Positions 1 through 9,099 of a DNA stretch of 64,000 bases are shown here, piece after piece. Made by a program: the position numbers and the translations under genes. The stretch comes from Meridianimarinicoccus zhengii. Lineage in GTDB: Bacteria > Pseudomonadota > Alphaproteobacteria > Rhodobacterales > Rhodobacteraceae. Location: positions 62,001-126,000 of the forward strand of contig NZ_QDFI01000001.1 of NCBI RefSeq assembly GCF_003254465.1, in the 5' to 3' direction. Position 1 is the stretch's first letter, and each line of letters begins with the position of its first letter. The notes under the pieces were generated by a model. The model did no database searches and was not told the origin of the DNA. It saw only the letters and a program-made list of their open reading frames with translations.

Positions 1-684
1 GACCGATGCCGCTTGCCGGATCTTCTCGGTCATGGTGATGTCCGCGTCCGATGGCGTCGGGTCGCCCGACGGATGGTTGTGCACGAGGATCAGCGCCGAG
101 GCGTTCAGTTCCAGCGCGCGCTTGACCACCTCGCGCGGATAGACGGGCACATGGTCCACGGTGCCGCGCGCCTGTTCCTCGTCCGCGATCAGGACGTTCT
201 TGCGATCGAGATACAGCACCCGGAACTGTTCCAGCTCCAGATGCGCCATGGTCGTGTGGCAATAGTCCAGCACTGCGTCCCAGCTTGAAATCACGGGTTT
301 CTGCATCACCCGCGCCCGCGCCAGCCTGTGCGACGCGGCTTCCACGATCTTCAGTTCCAGCACGACCGCGTCGCCGACGCCGCGCACCTTCATCAGCCGG
401 TCACGCGGGGCGGCGCAGACCCGTCCGAAATCGCCGAACGCCTCGATCAGCCGCCGCGCCACCGGCTTCACGTCGCAGCGCGGCAGCGCCCGGAAGAGCA
501 CCAGTTCCAGCAATTCGTAATCGGGCATCGCCGCCGCACCGCCCGCCAGGAACCGGTCGCGCAGCCTTCTGCGGTGATCCTTGATATAGGACGGCAGCTT
601 GCGCCCCTTGGGATCGGTCGAGATGAATTCCTGCCCCTCGAACAGGGGCAGCAACGGTTCGCGGAAGGCACCGGGATCGTTCAT
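1..684 (-). CDS. radC: RadC-family JAB/MPN protein (3' end beyond window)
   Basis: The minus-strand gene starts with the ATG at 684 and runs off the left edge, so only the first 228 codons are present. The N-terminal part holds a helix-hairpin-helix region (VRGVGDAVVLELK), and the visible C-terminal part holds the start of the JAB/MPN metal-binding core, VHNHPSGDPTPS, with the two histidines of the HxH motif. These are diagnostic of the RadC family (UPF0758). Despite its name the family is not clearly a repair protein, and its in vivo role is unsettled. The gene stands about 60 bases downstream of dnaJ on the same strand. The missing part should hold the distal aspartate of the metal site and the C-terminal strands. 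Confidence 0.93.
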   Translation of the reverse strand, partial: MNDPGAFREPLLPLFEGQEFISTDPKGRKLPSYIKDHRRRLRDRFLAGGAAAMPDYELLELVLFRALPRCDVKPVARRLIEAFGDFGRVCAAPRDRLMKVRGVGDAVVLELKIVEAASHRLARARVMQKPVISSWDAVLDYCHTTMAHLELEQFRVLYLDRKNVLIADEEQARGTVDHVPVYPREVVKRALELNASALILVHNHPSGDPTPSDADITMTEKIRQAASV

Positions 685-747
685 CCCGTCACCCTCCGCA
701 AACTGTCTAAATTTCGCGTTAACTTGCGCTGACCGAGGCCGCGCAGG

Positions 748-1896
748 TCAGCTTTTCATGCTGTCCCAGAAGCCCTTCACCTTGGTGAAGAAACTGTCGC
801 CCTCGGGATGGTTGTCGCCCGATTCCGCCTCGAACTGGCGCAGCAGTTCCTTCTGCTTGCCGGTCAGGTTCACGGGGGTTTCCACCGCCATCTCGATGAA
901 CATGTCGCCCGTGCCGCCGCCGCGCAGGGCGGGCATGCCCTTGCCGCGCAGGCGCATCTGGCGGCCCGACTGGCTGCCCGCCGGCACCTTCACCCGCGCG
1001 CGCCCGCCGTCGATGGTCGGCACCTCCACGTCGCCGCCCAGTGCCGCGGTCGTCATCGCGACGGGCACCCGGCAGAACAGGTTGACGCCGTCACGCTGGA
1101 ACAGCGCATGGTCCGCCACGTCGATGAAGATGTACAAGTCCCCTGTCGGCCCGCCGCGCATGCCCGCTTCGCCTTCGCCCGCCAGCCGGATGCGCGTGCC
1201 GGTTTCCACGCCCGCTGGGATGTTCACCGACAGCGCGCGGTCCTTTTCGACCCGGCCCGTGCCGCGGCAGGCGCCGCAGGGGTTCTTGATGATCTGGCCC
1301 AGCCCCGAACAGGTCGGGCAGGTGCGTTCCACCGTGAAGAAACCCTGCTGCGCGCGCACCTTGCCCATACCCGAACAGGTCGGGCAGGTGACGGGTTCCG
1401 ATCCGCCCTCGGCGCCCGTGCCGTTGCACGACCCGCAGGCCACGGCAGAGGGCACGTTGATCGTCTTCTGCAAGCCGCGATAGGCGTCTTCGAGCGAGAT
1501 GCGCAGGTTGTAGCGCAGATCCGATCCGCGCGCCGCGCGCTGCCGGGCACCGCCGCGCCCGTTGCCGCCCATGAAATCGCCGAAGAGATCGTCGAACACG
1601 TCGGAAAAGGCCGAGGCGAAATCCGCCTGCCCCGCGCCGCCGCCGCCGCGCGGGCCGCCCCCCGTGCCGCCTTCGAAGGCCGCATGGCCGAACCGGTCAT
1701 AGGCCGCCTTCTTGTCGGCGTCCTTCAGAACCTCGTAGGCTTCGTTGGCTTCCTTGAACTTCGGCTCCGCATCCGGGTTGTCGGCGTTGCGGTCCGGATG
1801 GAATTCCTTGGCCTTCTGGCGATAGGCCTTCTTGATGTCATCCGGCGATGCGCCGCGCGCCACGCCCAGGATGTCGTAATAGTCACGTTTCGCCAT
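748..1896 (-). CDS. dnaJ: Chaperone protein DnaJ (Hsp40)
   Basis: The 382-residue protein has full class I DnaJ architecture. An N-terminal J domain carries the HPDRN motif that stimulates DnaK ATPase. It is followed by a Gly-rich linker (about residues 75-115), a cysteine-rich zinc-binding domain with four CxxCxGxG-type repeats ([32 protein letters not shown]), and the C-terminal substrate-binding beta domains. It delivers unfolded clients to DnaK in the cytoplasm. The gene lies 78 bases downstream of dnaK in the same direction and is probably cotranscribed from the heat-shock promoter upstream of dnaK. The length is typical for the family and no key residue is missing. Confidence 0.98.
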   Translation of the reverse strand: MAKRDYYDILGVARGASPDDIKKAYRQKAKEFHPDRNADNPDAEPKFKEANEAYEVLKDADKKAAYDRFGHAAFEGGTGGGPRGGGGAGQADFASAFSDVFDDLFGDFMGGNGRGGARQRAARGSDLRYNLRISLEDAYRGLQKTINVPSAVACGSCNGTGAEGGSEPVTCPTCSGMGKVRAQQGFFTVERTCPTCSGLGQIIKNPCGACRGTGRVEKDRALSVNIPAGVETGTRIRLAGEGEAGMRGGPTGDLYIFIDVADHALFQRDGVNLFCRVPVAMTTAALGGDVEVPTIDGGRARVKVPAGSQSGRQMRLRGKGMPALRGGGTGDMFIEMAVETPVNLTGKQKELLRQFEAESGDNHPEGDSFFTKVKGFWDSMKS

Positions 1897-1922
1897 TCGC
1901 GGGTGTCCCCTTGGAAATGCAA

Positions 1923-1959
1923 GGGACCGGCCCCGGCAACGCGCACCGGAACCGGTCCC
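1923..1959 (-). promoter_or_regulatory. Hairpin in the dnaK-dnaJ intercistronic gap
   Basis: An inverted repeat, GGGACCGG (1923-1930) and CCGGTCCC (1952-1959), with further inner GC pairing, lies between the dnaK stop and the dnaJ start. There is no T-tract on the dnaJ side, so a partial attenuator or an mRNA-processing/stability hairpin that lowers dnaJ relative to dnaK is more likely than a full terminator. That role is inferred from position only. Confidence 0.45.
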
Positions 1960-1974
1960 CCCATGTCACCGCGC

Positions 1975-3891
1975 TCAGGAGGCGCGCTTGTCCTCGCCGA
2001 GGTCTTCGAAATCGGCATCCACGATGTCCTCGTCCGACCCGTTCGGGCCGTCGCCATCGTCATCGCCGTCCGATCCGCCCTCGGCGGTCTGCGCCTTGTA
2101 GATCGCTTCGCCCAGCTTCATGGACGCTTCCATGACGTTCTGGATGCCGGACTTGATCTTGGCCGCGTCGTCCTTCTCCAGCGCTTCTTCCAGCGCCGTG
2201 ATGGCGAACTCGATCGCCTCGACCGTGGTCGGATCGACCTTGTCGCCATGCTCTTCGAGCGACTTCTTGGTCGAATGGATCAGGCTTTCGGCCTGGTTGC
2301 GGGCTTCCACCAGCTCCTTGCGGGACTTGTCCGCCTCGGCATTGGCCTCCGCGTCCTTGACCATCTGTTCGATCTCGTCCTCGGTCAGGCCGCCCGACGC
2401 CTGGATCGTGATCTTCTGCTCCTTGCCGGTGCCCTTGTCCTTCGCGCTGACCGACACGATGCCGTCGGCGTTGATGTCGAAGGTCACCTCGATCTGCGGC
2501 ATGCCGCGCGGTGCGGGCGGAATCTGTTCAAGGTTGAACTGGGCCAGCATCTTGTTGTCCGACGCCATCTCGCGCTCCCCCTGGAAAACGCGGATCGTCA
2601 CGGCCGACTGGTTGTCCTCGGCGGTGGAGAAGATCTGCGATTTCTTCGTGGGGATCGTCGTGTTGCGGTCGATCAGGCGCGTGAACACCCCGCCCAGAGT
2701 CTCGATGCCAAGGCTCAGCGGCGTCACGTCGAGCAGGACCACGTCCTTCACGTCGCCCTGCAGCACACCCGCCTGGATCGCCGCACCCAGCGCCACGACT
2801 TCGTCCGGGTTGACGCCCTTGTGCGGTTCCTTGCCGAAGAACTTTGTGACCTCTTCCATCACCTTGGGCATGCGCGTCATGCCGCCGACCAGGACCACCT
2901 CGTCGATATCGCCCACGGACAGGCCCGCATCCTTCAGCGCCGCCTGGCACGGCTTGATCGACGCCTTGATGAGATCGCCCACAAGGCTTTCCAGCTTGGC
3001 GCGGGTCAGTTTCATGACCATGTGCAGCGGCTGACCGTTGCTGCCCATCGAGATGAACGGCTGGTTGATTTCCGTCTGGCTGGCCGAGGAGAGTTCGATC
3101 TTGGCCTTCTCGGCGGCTTCCTTCAGCCGCTGCAGGGCCATCTTGTCCTGCGTCAGGTCCACGCCGTGCTCTTTCTTGAACTCGCCGGCGAGGTAGTTGA
3201 CGATCCGCATGTCGAAGTCTTCACCGCCAAGGAACGTGTCCCCGTTGGTGGACTTCACCTCGAACAGCCCGTCGTCGATTTCCAGGATGGTCACGTCGAA
3301 CGTGCCGCCGCCAAGGTCATAGACGGCGATCGTCTTGGCCTCTTTCTTGTCGAGCCCGTAGGCCAGCGCGGCCGCGGTCGGTTCGTTGATGATCCGCAGC
3401 ACCTCGAGGCCCGCGATCTTGCCCGCGTCCTTGGTCGCCTGCCGCTGGGCGTCGTTGAAATAGGCGGGCACGGTGATGACGGCCTGCGTCACTTCCTCGC
3501 CAAGATAGCTTTCGGCGGTTTCCTTCATCTTGCCGAGGATGAACGCGGAAATCTGGCTGGGCGAATATTTCTCGCCGCGGGCTTCGACCCATGCGTCGCC
3601 ATTGCCACCATCGACGACCGTGAAGGGCAGGTTCTTCTTGTCCTTGGCGATGTCGCTGTCGTCGAAACGGCGCCCGATCAGGCGCTTGACGGCAAAGATG
3701 GTGTTGTCGGGGTTGGTGACGGCCTGGCGCTTGGCGGGCTGGCCGACCAGGCGTTCGTTTTCCGTGAAGGCGACGATGGAGGGCGTTGTACGCGCGCCTT
3801 CTGAATTCTCGATGACCCGGCCTTGCGACCCATCCATGATGGCGACGCAGGAGTTCGTGGTCCCGAGGTCGATACCGATGACTTTGCCCAT
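1975..3891 (-). CDS. dnaK: Chaperone protein DnaK (Hsp70)
   Basis: The 638-residue protein opens with the Hsp70 phosphate-1 loop [12 protein letters not shown]. The nucleotide-binding domain continues through the DLGGGTFD and [10 protein letters not shown] signatures, then the hydrophobic linker ([13 protein letters not shown]), the substrate-binding beta domain and the helical lid. It ends in an acidic tail rich in Asp and Gly followed by a short basic end. It is the ATP-dependent cytoplasmic folding chaperone working with DnaJ and GrpE. No grpE is in the window. A strong RpoH-type promoter lies about 100 bases upstream, so heat-shock induction is expected. Length and all signature motifs are standard. 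Confidence 0.99.
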   Translation of the reverse strand: MGKVIGIDLGTTNSCVAIMDGSQGRVIENSEGARTTPSIVAFTENERLVGQPAKRQAVTNPDNTIFAVKRLIGRRFDDSDIAKDKKNLPFTVVDGGNGDAWVEARGEKYSPSQISAFILGKMKETAESYLGEEVTQAVITVPAYFNDAQRQATKDAGKIAGLEVLRIINEPTAAALAYGLDKKEAKTIAVYDLGGGTFDVTILEIDDGLFEVKSTNGDTFLGGEDFDMRIVNYLAGEFKKEHGVDLTQDKMALQRLKEAAEKAKIELSSASQTEINQPFISMGSNGQPLHMVMKLTRAKLESLVGDLIKASIKPCQAALKDAGLSVGDIDEVVLVGGMTRMPKVMEEVTKFFGKEPHKGVNPDEVVALGAAIQAGVLQGDVKDVVLLDVTPLSLGIETLGGVFTRLIDRNTTIPTKKSQIFSTAEDNQSAVTIRVFQGEREMASDNKMLAQFNLEQIPPAPRGMPQIEVTFDINADGIVSVSAKDKGTGKEQKITIQASGGLTEDEIEQMVKDAEANAEADKSRKELVEARNQAESLIHSTKKSLEEHGDKVDPTTVEAIEFAITALEEALEKDDAAKIKSGIQNVMEASMKLGEAIYKAQTAEGGSDGDDDGDGPNGSDEDIVDADFEDLGEDKRAS

Positions 3892-3993
3892 GGCTTACCT
3901 TTCCTTGGCGATTGCGGGGATGGCCCGACTGCGGCGCCGTCCCCTATCCCGTGGCTGTTGACTGTGCCGGATGTCTCCGGCGGACTGCGGGGT

Positions 3994-4022
3994 ATATAAG
4001 CGCGGGGTCTGGGGCCTGCAAG
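3994..4022 (-). promoter_or_regulatory. RpoH (sigma-32) heat-shock promoter of dnaK
   Basis: Read on the minus strand, the -35 element CTTG (4022-4019) and the -10 element CTTATAT (4000-3994) are separated by 18 bases. This fits the alphaproteobacterial RpoH pattern CTTG, 17-18 bases, CYTATNT. The site lies about 100 bases upstream of the dnaK start and directly behind the divergent alkB gene. Confidence 0.75.
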
Positions 4023-4040
4023 AACGGGGGAAACGCGGAT

Positions 4041-4682
4041 TTGGCGACAAAACCGACATTTTCGGGCGCGGATGGCGCGGGCCGGCCGCTCGATCTGAAC
4101 GGTGTGCAGGTGCATCCGGGCCGGATCGCACCGGACGAACAGGCCGCACTCGTGGCGGATCTGCGCGCCGTGGCGGCCGCCGCACCGTTCTTCACGCCGA
4201 CGACGCCGCGCGGAAAGCCGATGTCGGTGCGCATGACATCCGCAGGGCGCTGCGGCTGGGTGTCTGACCGGGCGGGCTATCGCTACGACCCGCGCCACCC
4301 GTCGGGCGTGGACTGGCCGCCGATTCCCGCACGGCTGCTCGCGCTGTGGCGTGACCTGCTGCCCGCGTCCCGCGACCCCGATTGCTGTCTCGTGAACTTC
4401 TATACCGAAGGCGCGCGCATGGGCCTGCACCAGGACCGGGACGAGGCCGACCTGACCCAGCCGGTGCTGTCCGTCAGCCTGGGCGACGATGCGCTTTTCC
4501 GGGTCGGCGGCACGACGCGCGGCGGGCCGACCCGGTCGGTCTGGCTGCGGTCCGGCGATGTCGTCGTGCTCGCGGGGCCGGGGCGTATGGCCTATCACGG
4601 GATCGACCGCATCCGTTTCGGCACCAGCGCGCTTCTGCCGAAGGGCGGGCGGATCAACCTTACCTTGCGCATTGTCACATGA
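4041..4682 (+). CDS. alkB: AlkB-family Fe(II)/2-oxoglutarate DNA repair dioxygenase
   Basis: The 213-residue protein has the AlkB fold signatures: the metal-binding HQDRDE (HxD), a distal His in YHGIDRI, and the 2-oxoglutarate-binding RINLTLR tail. It should oxidatively demethylate 1-methyladenine and 3-methylcytosine. The frame is open further upstream to 3912, but that would run through the divergent dnaK promoter. A TTG at 4041, preceded by a GGGGGA purine run, gives a protein the size of E. coli AlkB (216 residues) and is preferred. The exact start is uncertain. The gene is divergent from dnaK and upstream of cysQ-kdsB. Confidence 0.88.
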   Translation: MATKPTFSGADGAGRPLDLNGVQVHPGRIAPDEQAALVADLRAVAAAAPFFTPTTPRGKPMSVRMTSAGRCGWVSDRAGYRYDPRHPSGVDWPPIPARLLALWRDLLPASRDPDCCLVNFYTEGARMGLHQDRDEADLTQPVLSVSLGDDALFRVGGTTRGGPTRSVWLRSGDVVVLAGPGRMAYHGIDRIRFGTSALLPKGGRINLTLRIVT

Positions 4683-4758
4683 CCCCATCCCGCGTATGAA
4701 GCTGGCATGTGTGCAGCCGCAGCATCGCGGCGCGTGTGTCGGTGATACGGGGGTGAAG

Positions 4759-5556
4759 ATGGATCATGCCAAGCTCGAAGGCGTGATGCGCCGGTTGGCG
4801 ATCGAAGCCGGTGCGCTCATCCTCGAGGTCTATCGCAGCTCCGATTTCGAAGTCCGCGCCAAGGGCGACGACAGCCCGGTGACCGAGGCGGACGAACGTG
4901 CTGACGCCCATATCTCCACCGGCCTGCGCGCGGCCTTTCCCGATGTCCTGCTCGTGACCGAGGAACAGGCGGGCACCCACGGCCAGACAGCGGACAGCTT
5001 CCTGATCGTCGATCCGCTGGACGGCACCAAGGAATTCGTCCAGCGCCGCGGCGATTTTACCGTGAACATCGCCTATGTGGAAAACGGCACACCGATCCGC
5101 GGCGTGGTCTACGCGCCCGCGAAGGACAGGCTGTTCTACACCCGCGCCGATGGCCGCACGGTGGAGGAAACGGGCCCCTTCGACCCCGACACGCCCGGCG
5201 CCACCCGCCCGGTGCAGGTCGGCACGCCCGACAATGACGCGCTGATGGTGGTGGCATCGAAAAGCCACCGGGACGCTGCCACCGACGCCTATATCGGCAA
5301 GTACGCCGTGCGCGACATGACCAGCGCCGGATCCTCGCTGAAGCTCTGCCTCGTCGCCACCGGGGAAGCCGATCTCTATCCGCGCCTCGGGCGCACGATG
5401 GAATGGGATACCGCCGCGGGCGATGCCGTGCTGCGCGGGGCAGGGGGCACGACAGTGCGCTTCGACGATCACACCCCGCTGACCTATGGCAAGCCGGGCT
5501 ACGAGAACCCGTTCTTCATCGCCCACGCACCGGGCGTAGCGCTGAAACCGGCATGA
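4759..5556 (+). CDS. cysQ: 3'(2'),5'-bisphosphate nucleotidase CysQ
   Basis: This is a 265-residue member of the inositol monophosphatase superfamily. It shows the metal-binding motifs EEQ, DPLDGTKEF and EWDTAAGDAVL in order, and the DGTKEF form is typical of CysQ. It hydrolyses 3'-phosphoadenosine 5'-phosphate left over from sulfate assimilation. The ATG at 4759 follows a GGGGGTGAAG stretch; a GTG two codons upstream is possible. The stop overlaps the kdsB start (ATGA), so the two genes are translationally coupled. The frame stays open further upstream into alkB, but that part has no family similarity. Confidence 0.92.
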   Translation: MDHAKLEGVMRRLAIEAGALILEVYRSSDFEVRAKGDDSPVTEADERADAHISTGLRAAFPDVLLVTEEQAGTHGQTADSFLIVDPLDGTKEFVQRRGDFTVNIAYVENGTPIRGVVYAPAKDRLFYTRADGRTVEETGPFDPDTPGATRPVQVGTPDNDALMVVASKSHRDAATDAYIGKYAVRDMTSAGSSLKLCLVATGEADLYPRLGRTMEWDTAAGDAVLRGAGGTTVRFDDHTPLTYGKPGYENPFFIAHAPGVALKPA

Positions 5557-6356
5557 GCGTCCTGATCGCCATCCCGGCGCGCTACGCCTCCACCCGCTAT
5601 CCGGGCAAGCCGCTGGTGCCGCTGCGCGGGCCGGACGGGGTGGCCCGGACCCTGATCGAACGGTCGTGGCGTGCCGCGATGTCGGTGCAGGGCGCGGATC
5701 GGGTGGTGGTGGCCACCGACGACGACCGCATCGCCGAGGCCGCCCGCGGCTTCGGGGCCGAGGTGGCCATGACCGACCCCGCCTGCGCCAACGGCACGGA
5801 ACGTTGCGCGGACCTTATCGACCGGCTCGATGTCGTGACCGAGATCGTCGTGAACCTCCAGGGCGACGCCCCGCTCACCCCGCCATGGTTCGTCGAGGAC
5901 CTGGTCGCAGCCCTGCGCGCCAACCCCGACGCGCAGGTGGCCACGCCGGTCCTGCGCTGCGACGGGCGCGCCCTGCGCGGCTTCCGCGACGACCGCGCGG
6001 CGGGGCGCGTCGGCGGCACCACCGCCGTCTTCGGCACGGACAGCCGCGCGCTCTATTTCTCCAAGGAAGTCATCCCCTACACCGGGCGCGACTATCCCGA
6101 CGACGCGGACACGCCCGTCTTCCACCATGTCGGTGTCTACGCCTATCGCCCGGACGCGCTGCGCGCCTACCGCGCCCTGCCCGAAGGACCGCTGGAACGG
6201 CTCGAAGGGCTCGAACAGCTCCGCTTCATGGAAAACGGCTGCTCCGTCCATTGCGTCGAGGTCGCGGCGCGCGGGCGCAGCTTCTGGGAACTCAACAATC
6301 CCGCGGATGTCGCCCGCATCGAAGCGATCCTCGCGGATGTGCCGGGTGCGGTCTGA
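5553..6356 (+). CDS. kdsB: 3-deoxy-manno-octulosonate cytidylyltransferase
   Basis: The 267-residue protein begins with the CMP-KDO synthetase signature IPARYASTRYPGKPL. It continues with ATDD, NLQGDAPL and the ALYFSK..IPY region that contacts nucleotide and sugar. It activates KDO as CMP-KDO for lipopolysaccharide inner-core assembly by WaaA, whose gene lies at 27,488-28,780. KdsD, the first enzyme of KDO synthesis, is at 10,994-11,959. The start overlaps the cysQ stop by four bases. The length is slightly above the E. coli enzyme (248 residues) and all motifs are intact. Confidence 0.96.
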   Translation: MSVLIAIPARYASTRYPGKPLVPLRGPDGVARTLIERSWRAAMSVQGADRVVVATDDDRIAEAARGFGAEVAMTDPACANGTERCADLIDRLDVVTEIVVNLQGDAPLTPPWFVEDLVAALRANPDAQVATPVLRCDGRALRGFRDDRAAGRVGGTTAVFGTDSRALYFSKEVIPYTGRDYPDDADTPVFHHVGVYAYRPDALRAYRALPEGPLERLEGLEQLRFMENGCSVHCVEVAARGRSFWELNNPADVARIEAILADVPGAV

Positions 6357-6470
6357 CGCGCGCGCCAGCCCCGTAACCGGTGCCGTGGCGGAAAGTACTG
6401 CCGTTGCAATTCCATGCAGCCCGACGCAAGATCGCGCTGCTTTAGACGTAAAGGGTAAAAAGGTCAGGCC

Positions 6471-7364
6471 ATGACACGCAAGGTATCCAAGGCAGTCTTT
6501 CCGGTCGCCGGGCTCGGCACGCGGTTCCTGCCCGCAACCAAGTCCATCCCCAAGGAAATCATGACCCTCGTGGACAGGCCGCTGATCCAGTACGCCATCG
6601 ACGAAGCGCGCGACGCCGGGATCGAAGAGTTCATCTTCGTCACCTCCCGCGGCAAGTCCGCGCTCGAAGACTATTTCGACGCGGCCCCGCAGCTCGAGGA
6701 AACGCTCAAGGCCAAGAACAAGACCGCCCTGCTCGACGCGCTCAAGAAAACCGACATGCCCTCGGGCGCCATCGCCTATGTTCGCCAGCGCGAAGCGCTC
6801 GGGCTAGGCCATGCCGTGTGGTGCGCGCGGCGCCTGATCGGCGACGAACCCTTCGCCGTTCTGCTGCCCGACGACGTGATCGCGGCGGACAAGGCATGCC
6901 TTCAGCAGATGGTCGAAGCCTATGCCGAAACGGGCGGCTGCATGGTGGCCGCGATGGAAGTGCCGAACGACAAGGTGTCGGCCTATGGCGTGCTCGACAT
7001 CGCCGAAAGCCGCGGCAACATCGTGACCGCCAAGGGCATGGTGGAAAAGCCCAAGGCCGAGGACGCGCCGTCGAACCTCGCCGTGATCGGGCGCTACATC
7101 CTGACGCCGAAGGTGCTGGAGAATCTCAACGACATGCGCGCGGGCGCGGGCGGGGAAATCCAGCTCACCGACGCCATCGCGCAGGAAATCGGCGGCACGC
7201 CCGGCGTGCATGGCTACCGCTTCAGCGGCCAGCGGTTCGATTGCGGCTCCAAGGCCGGCTTCCTCCAGGCGACGGTGGCCTTCGGCCTGTCGCGCCCGGA
7301 ACTGTCCGAGGAATTCGAAGCCTTCCTGAACGACATCATGGGAAGCCTGCACGCGGCAGAGTGA
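6471..7364 (+). CDS. galU: UTP-glucose-1-phosphate uridylyltransferase
   Basis: The 297-residue protein matches GalU throughout. It has the nucleotidyltransferase loop VAGLGTRFLPATKSIPKE, the LPDD metal site and the GEIQLTDAI segment near the end. It makes UDP-glucose for envelope polysaccharides and osmolytes. It is preceded by a 114-base gap with no clear regulatory element, and its end faces the end of a convergent Flp-pilin gene 42 bases away. The length is standard. Confidence 0.97.
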   Translation: MTRKVSKAVFPVAGLGTRFLPATKSIPKEIMTLVDRPLIQYAIDEARDAGIEEFIFVTSRGKSALEDYFDAAPQLEETLKAKNKTALLDALKKTDMPSGAIAYVRQREALGLGHAVWCARRLIGDEPFAVLLPDDVIAADKACLQQMVEAYAETGGCMVAAMEVPNDKVSAYGVLDIAESRGNIVTAKGMVEKPKAEDAPSNLAVIGRYILTPKVLENLNDMRAGAGGEIQLTDAIAQEIGGTPGVHGYRFSGQRFDCGSKAGFLQATVAFGLSRPELSEEFEAFLNDIMGSLHAAE

Positions 7365-7406
7365 CCGGCCGCGGCGCACCCCCGAATTGCCGGTGGTCGC
7401 CCTGGG

Positions 7407-7715
7407 TTACCGGCGTTCGACGACTCCGCCCGGACGCACCATGATCCAGTCGCCGCCCGATTCCGACGAAGTGTCGGGGGCTTCATCGGTGGGCGCAGAC
7501 GCCGGATCGAAGCGGGCCCCGATGGTCCGGAACACGTCCCCGATATCCACACCGATCGCGACGACCCCCGCCGCGATCGCAAGCGCGACCAGCGACACGA
7601 AAAGCCCGTACTCGACCGCCGTCGCGCCGCGCGTGGATGCCCCGAACCCCAGGAGTCCGCGGGTCCGGGTGCCATGGCCGGCGCGGGGTGGGCCGGGTTG
7701 CCGCGAAACGGTCAC
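7407..7715 (-). CDS. Flp-type IVb pilin-like protein
   Basis: The 102-residue protein has an N-terminal basic stretch ending in GATAVEYG. That is the Flp prepilin peptidase site (cleavage after Gly, Glu at mature position 5), and it is followed by the hydrophobic helix LFVSLVALAIAAGVVAIGV. The roughly 50 residues after the helix form a longer polar tail than in classical Flp pilins. The GTG start at 7715 overlaps the ptsN stop by four bases (GTGA), implying translational coupling with ptsN. No tad/cpa assembly gene is in the window. It could be a minor pilin or pseudopilin of a tad system encoded elsewhere. Confidence 0.75.
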   Translation of the reverse strand: MTVSRQPGPPRAGHGTRTRGLLGFGASTRGATAVEYGLFVSLVALAIAAGVVAIGVDIGDVFRTIGARFDPASAPTDEAPDTSSESGGDWIMVRPGGVVERR

Positions 7716-8176
7716 GCCGCCTCGCTTTCCTGCGCATCCACGAGGATCGCATGCAGCGTCAGCGGATCGTCATTGGCGCGCAGCTTCATCTGCACCTTCG
7801 TCTGCCGCAGCGCGCGGGCCACCAGCGCCAGCGCCTTGAGATGATGCACGCCGCTGTCCTCGGGCGCGAACAGCCCGAACACCAGGTCAACCGGAACCCG
7901 GTCCACGGCGTCGAAAGATACGGGGCGGTCCAGCTTCATGAACACGCCCGCCACCCGGTCGAGCCCCGGAATCCGCGCATGGGGCAACGCCACGCCATTG
8001 CCGACCCCGGTCGGGCCGATGCTCTCGCGGTCCTGCAACGCGGCCATCGCGGCTTCGGAATCGATGTCATAGCAGGCGGCGGCCACGTCACTCAGATCGC
8101 GCATCAGCCGTTTCTTGCTTGTGACACTGCCCAGAACGCGCACCGCTTCCGGTTTCAGTATGGACCCAAGGTTCAT
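7712..8176 (-). CDS. ptsN: Nitrogen-regulatory PTS EIIA component PtsN
   Basis: The 154-residue EIIA-Ntr protein carries the phosphorylatable histidine in GVALPHARIPG, preceded by the family's ESIGPTGVGNG segment. It receives phosphate through the EI-Ntr/NPr relay and modulates metabolism and potassium transport in other proteobacteria. The start is taken at the ATG at 8176 (MNLGSILKP), because the upstream extension is not family-like. It lies downstream of hpf on the same strand, the usual alphaproteobacterial lpt-hpf-ptsN order, but rpoN is absent here. Its stop overlaps the downstream pilin start. Confidence 0.93.
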   Translation of the reverse strand: MNLGSILKPEAVRVLGSVTSKKRLMRDLSDVAAACYDIDSEAAMAALQDRESIGPTGVGNGVALPHARIPGLDRVAGVFMKLDRPVSFDAVDRVPVDLVFGLFAPEDSGVHHLKALALVARALRQTKVQMKLRANDDPLTLHAILVDAQESEAA

Positions 8177-8248
8177 GTCGTCAGGCTTTCCTGTCCGTGT
8201 TCCGCCCGGCCCCGGACGCAACCCCTTCGCGGCCGACCGGAACGTTCT

Positions 8249-8824
8249 TCAACTGGCGCGCTCGGGCTCGATCCACCCGATATTGCCGTCGTCCCGCCGA
8301 TAAACCACGTTGACCCCCGATGTGCCCTCGTTGCGGAAAACCAGAACGGGCGCCTCGGCCAGTTCCATCTGCATGACGGCTTCGCCCACCGAGATGGACG
8401 GGATCCGCGTCTGCATTTCCGCGATGATGACCGGCGTGAGCGTCTCGGGTTCGTCGTCCGCTTCGACTTCGCTTGCGGCGATCACATACGACGAAGCGCC
8501 GAAGGCTTCAACCGGCTGGGCGCGGTCCTTGTGGTGATCCTTCAACCTGCGCTTGTAGCGGCGCAACTGCTTGTCCATCTTCTCGCAGCAGGACTCGAAG
8601 CTCGGATAGATCTCGAAGGCGTGGGCCTTGGCGCTGACCGTCAGGCCGGTGGACAGATGCACCGTGGCCTCGCACAGGTATTCCTGCCCCGATTTCGAGA
8701 ACACCACGACGGCCTCGGTGGGGCGCTGGGAATACTTTTCCATGACAGCCCCCAGTTCGGTCTGAACATGGGTCTGCAATGCCTCGCCGATGTCGATATG
8801 TTTCCCGGTGATCTGGTAACGCAT
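8249..8824 (-). CDS. hpf: Long-form ribosome hibernation-promoting factor
   Basis: The 191-residue protein has an N-terminal S30AE/YfiA domain (MRYQITGKHIDIGEALQTHV, then a basic RRYKRRLKDHHK segment) and a C-terminal dimerisation domain with VFRNEGTSGVNVVYRR. This is the long HPF form that dimerises ribosomes into inactive 100S particles in stationary phase. The ATG at 8824 follows a clear AGGAGGA ribosome-binding site, so the longer upstream reading is rejected. The 275 bases upstream, up to lptB, hold no gene and probably carry the promoter. Confidence 0.95.
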   Translation of the reverse strand: MRYQITGKHIDIGEALQTHVQTELGAVMEKYSQRPTEAVVVFSKSGQEYLCEATVHLSTGLTVSAKAHAFEIYPSFESCCEKMDKQLRRYKRRLKDHHKDRAQPVEAFGASSYVIAASEVEADDEPETLTPVIIAEMQTRIPSISVGEAVMQMELAEAPVLVFRNEGTSGVNVVYRRDDGNIGWIEPERAS

Positions 8825-9099
8825 GTGTCCTCCTGCGCCGTTCTTCTTGTTTCGCACCACCGGTCGCGTCCCGATCCTGTGGCGCGGGGGTTAAGGTCCC
8901 CTTAATCCGGGTGCTTGCCGCACCGCTGAACTCCTCGTCCCGTGGCGACCGGTCTGCCATGGCGCCCGATCGGCGGCAAGCCATCGGCAGGTCGTTGGCA
9001 AATCTGCGCCCGGGAAGCCTGTTCCCGCTTCCGTCCCTTCATTTGGAGCCAGAACCCTGCCCCATGTCAATCGCCGTGCCCCTTGTGCGCCCCTCGCGG

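Noticed and set aside
808-3804. Very long open frame (about 1,000 codons) antisense to dnaJ and dnaK
   Set aside because: It spans two genes with unmistakable family motifs on the other strand. Its translation is low-complexity Arg/Gly/Leu/Val, as expected of the GC-rich antisense frame.
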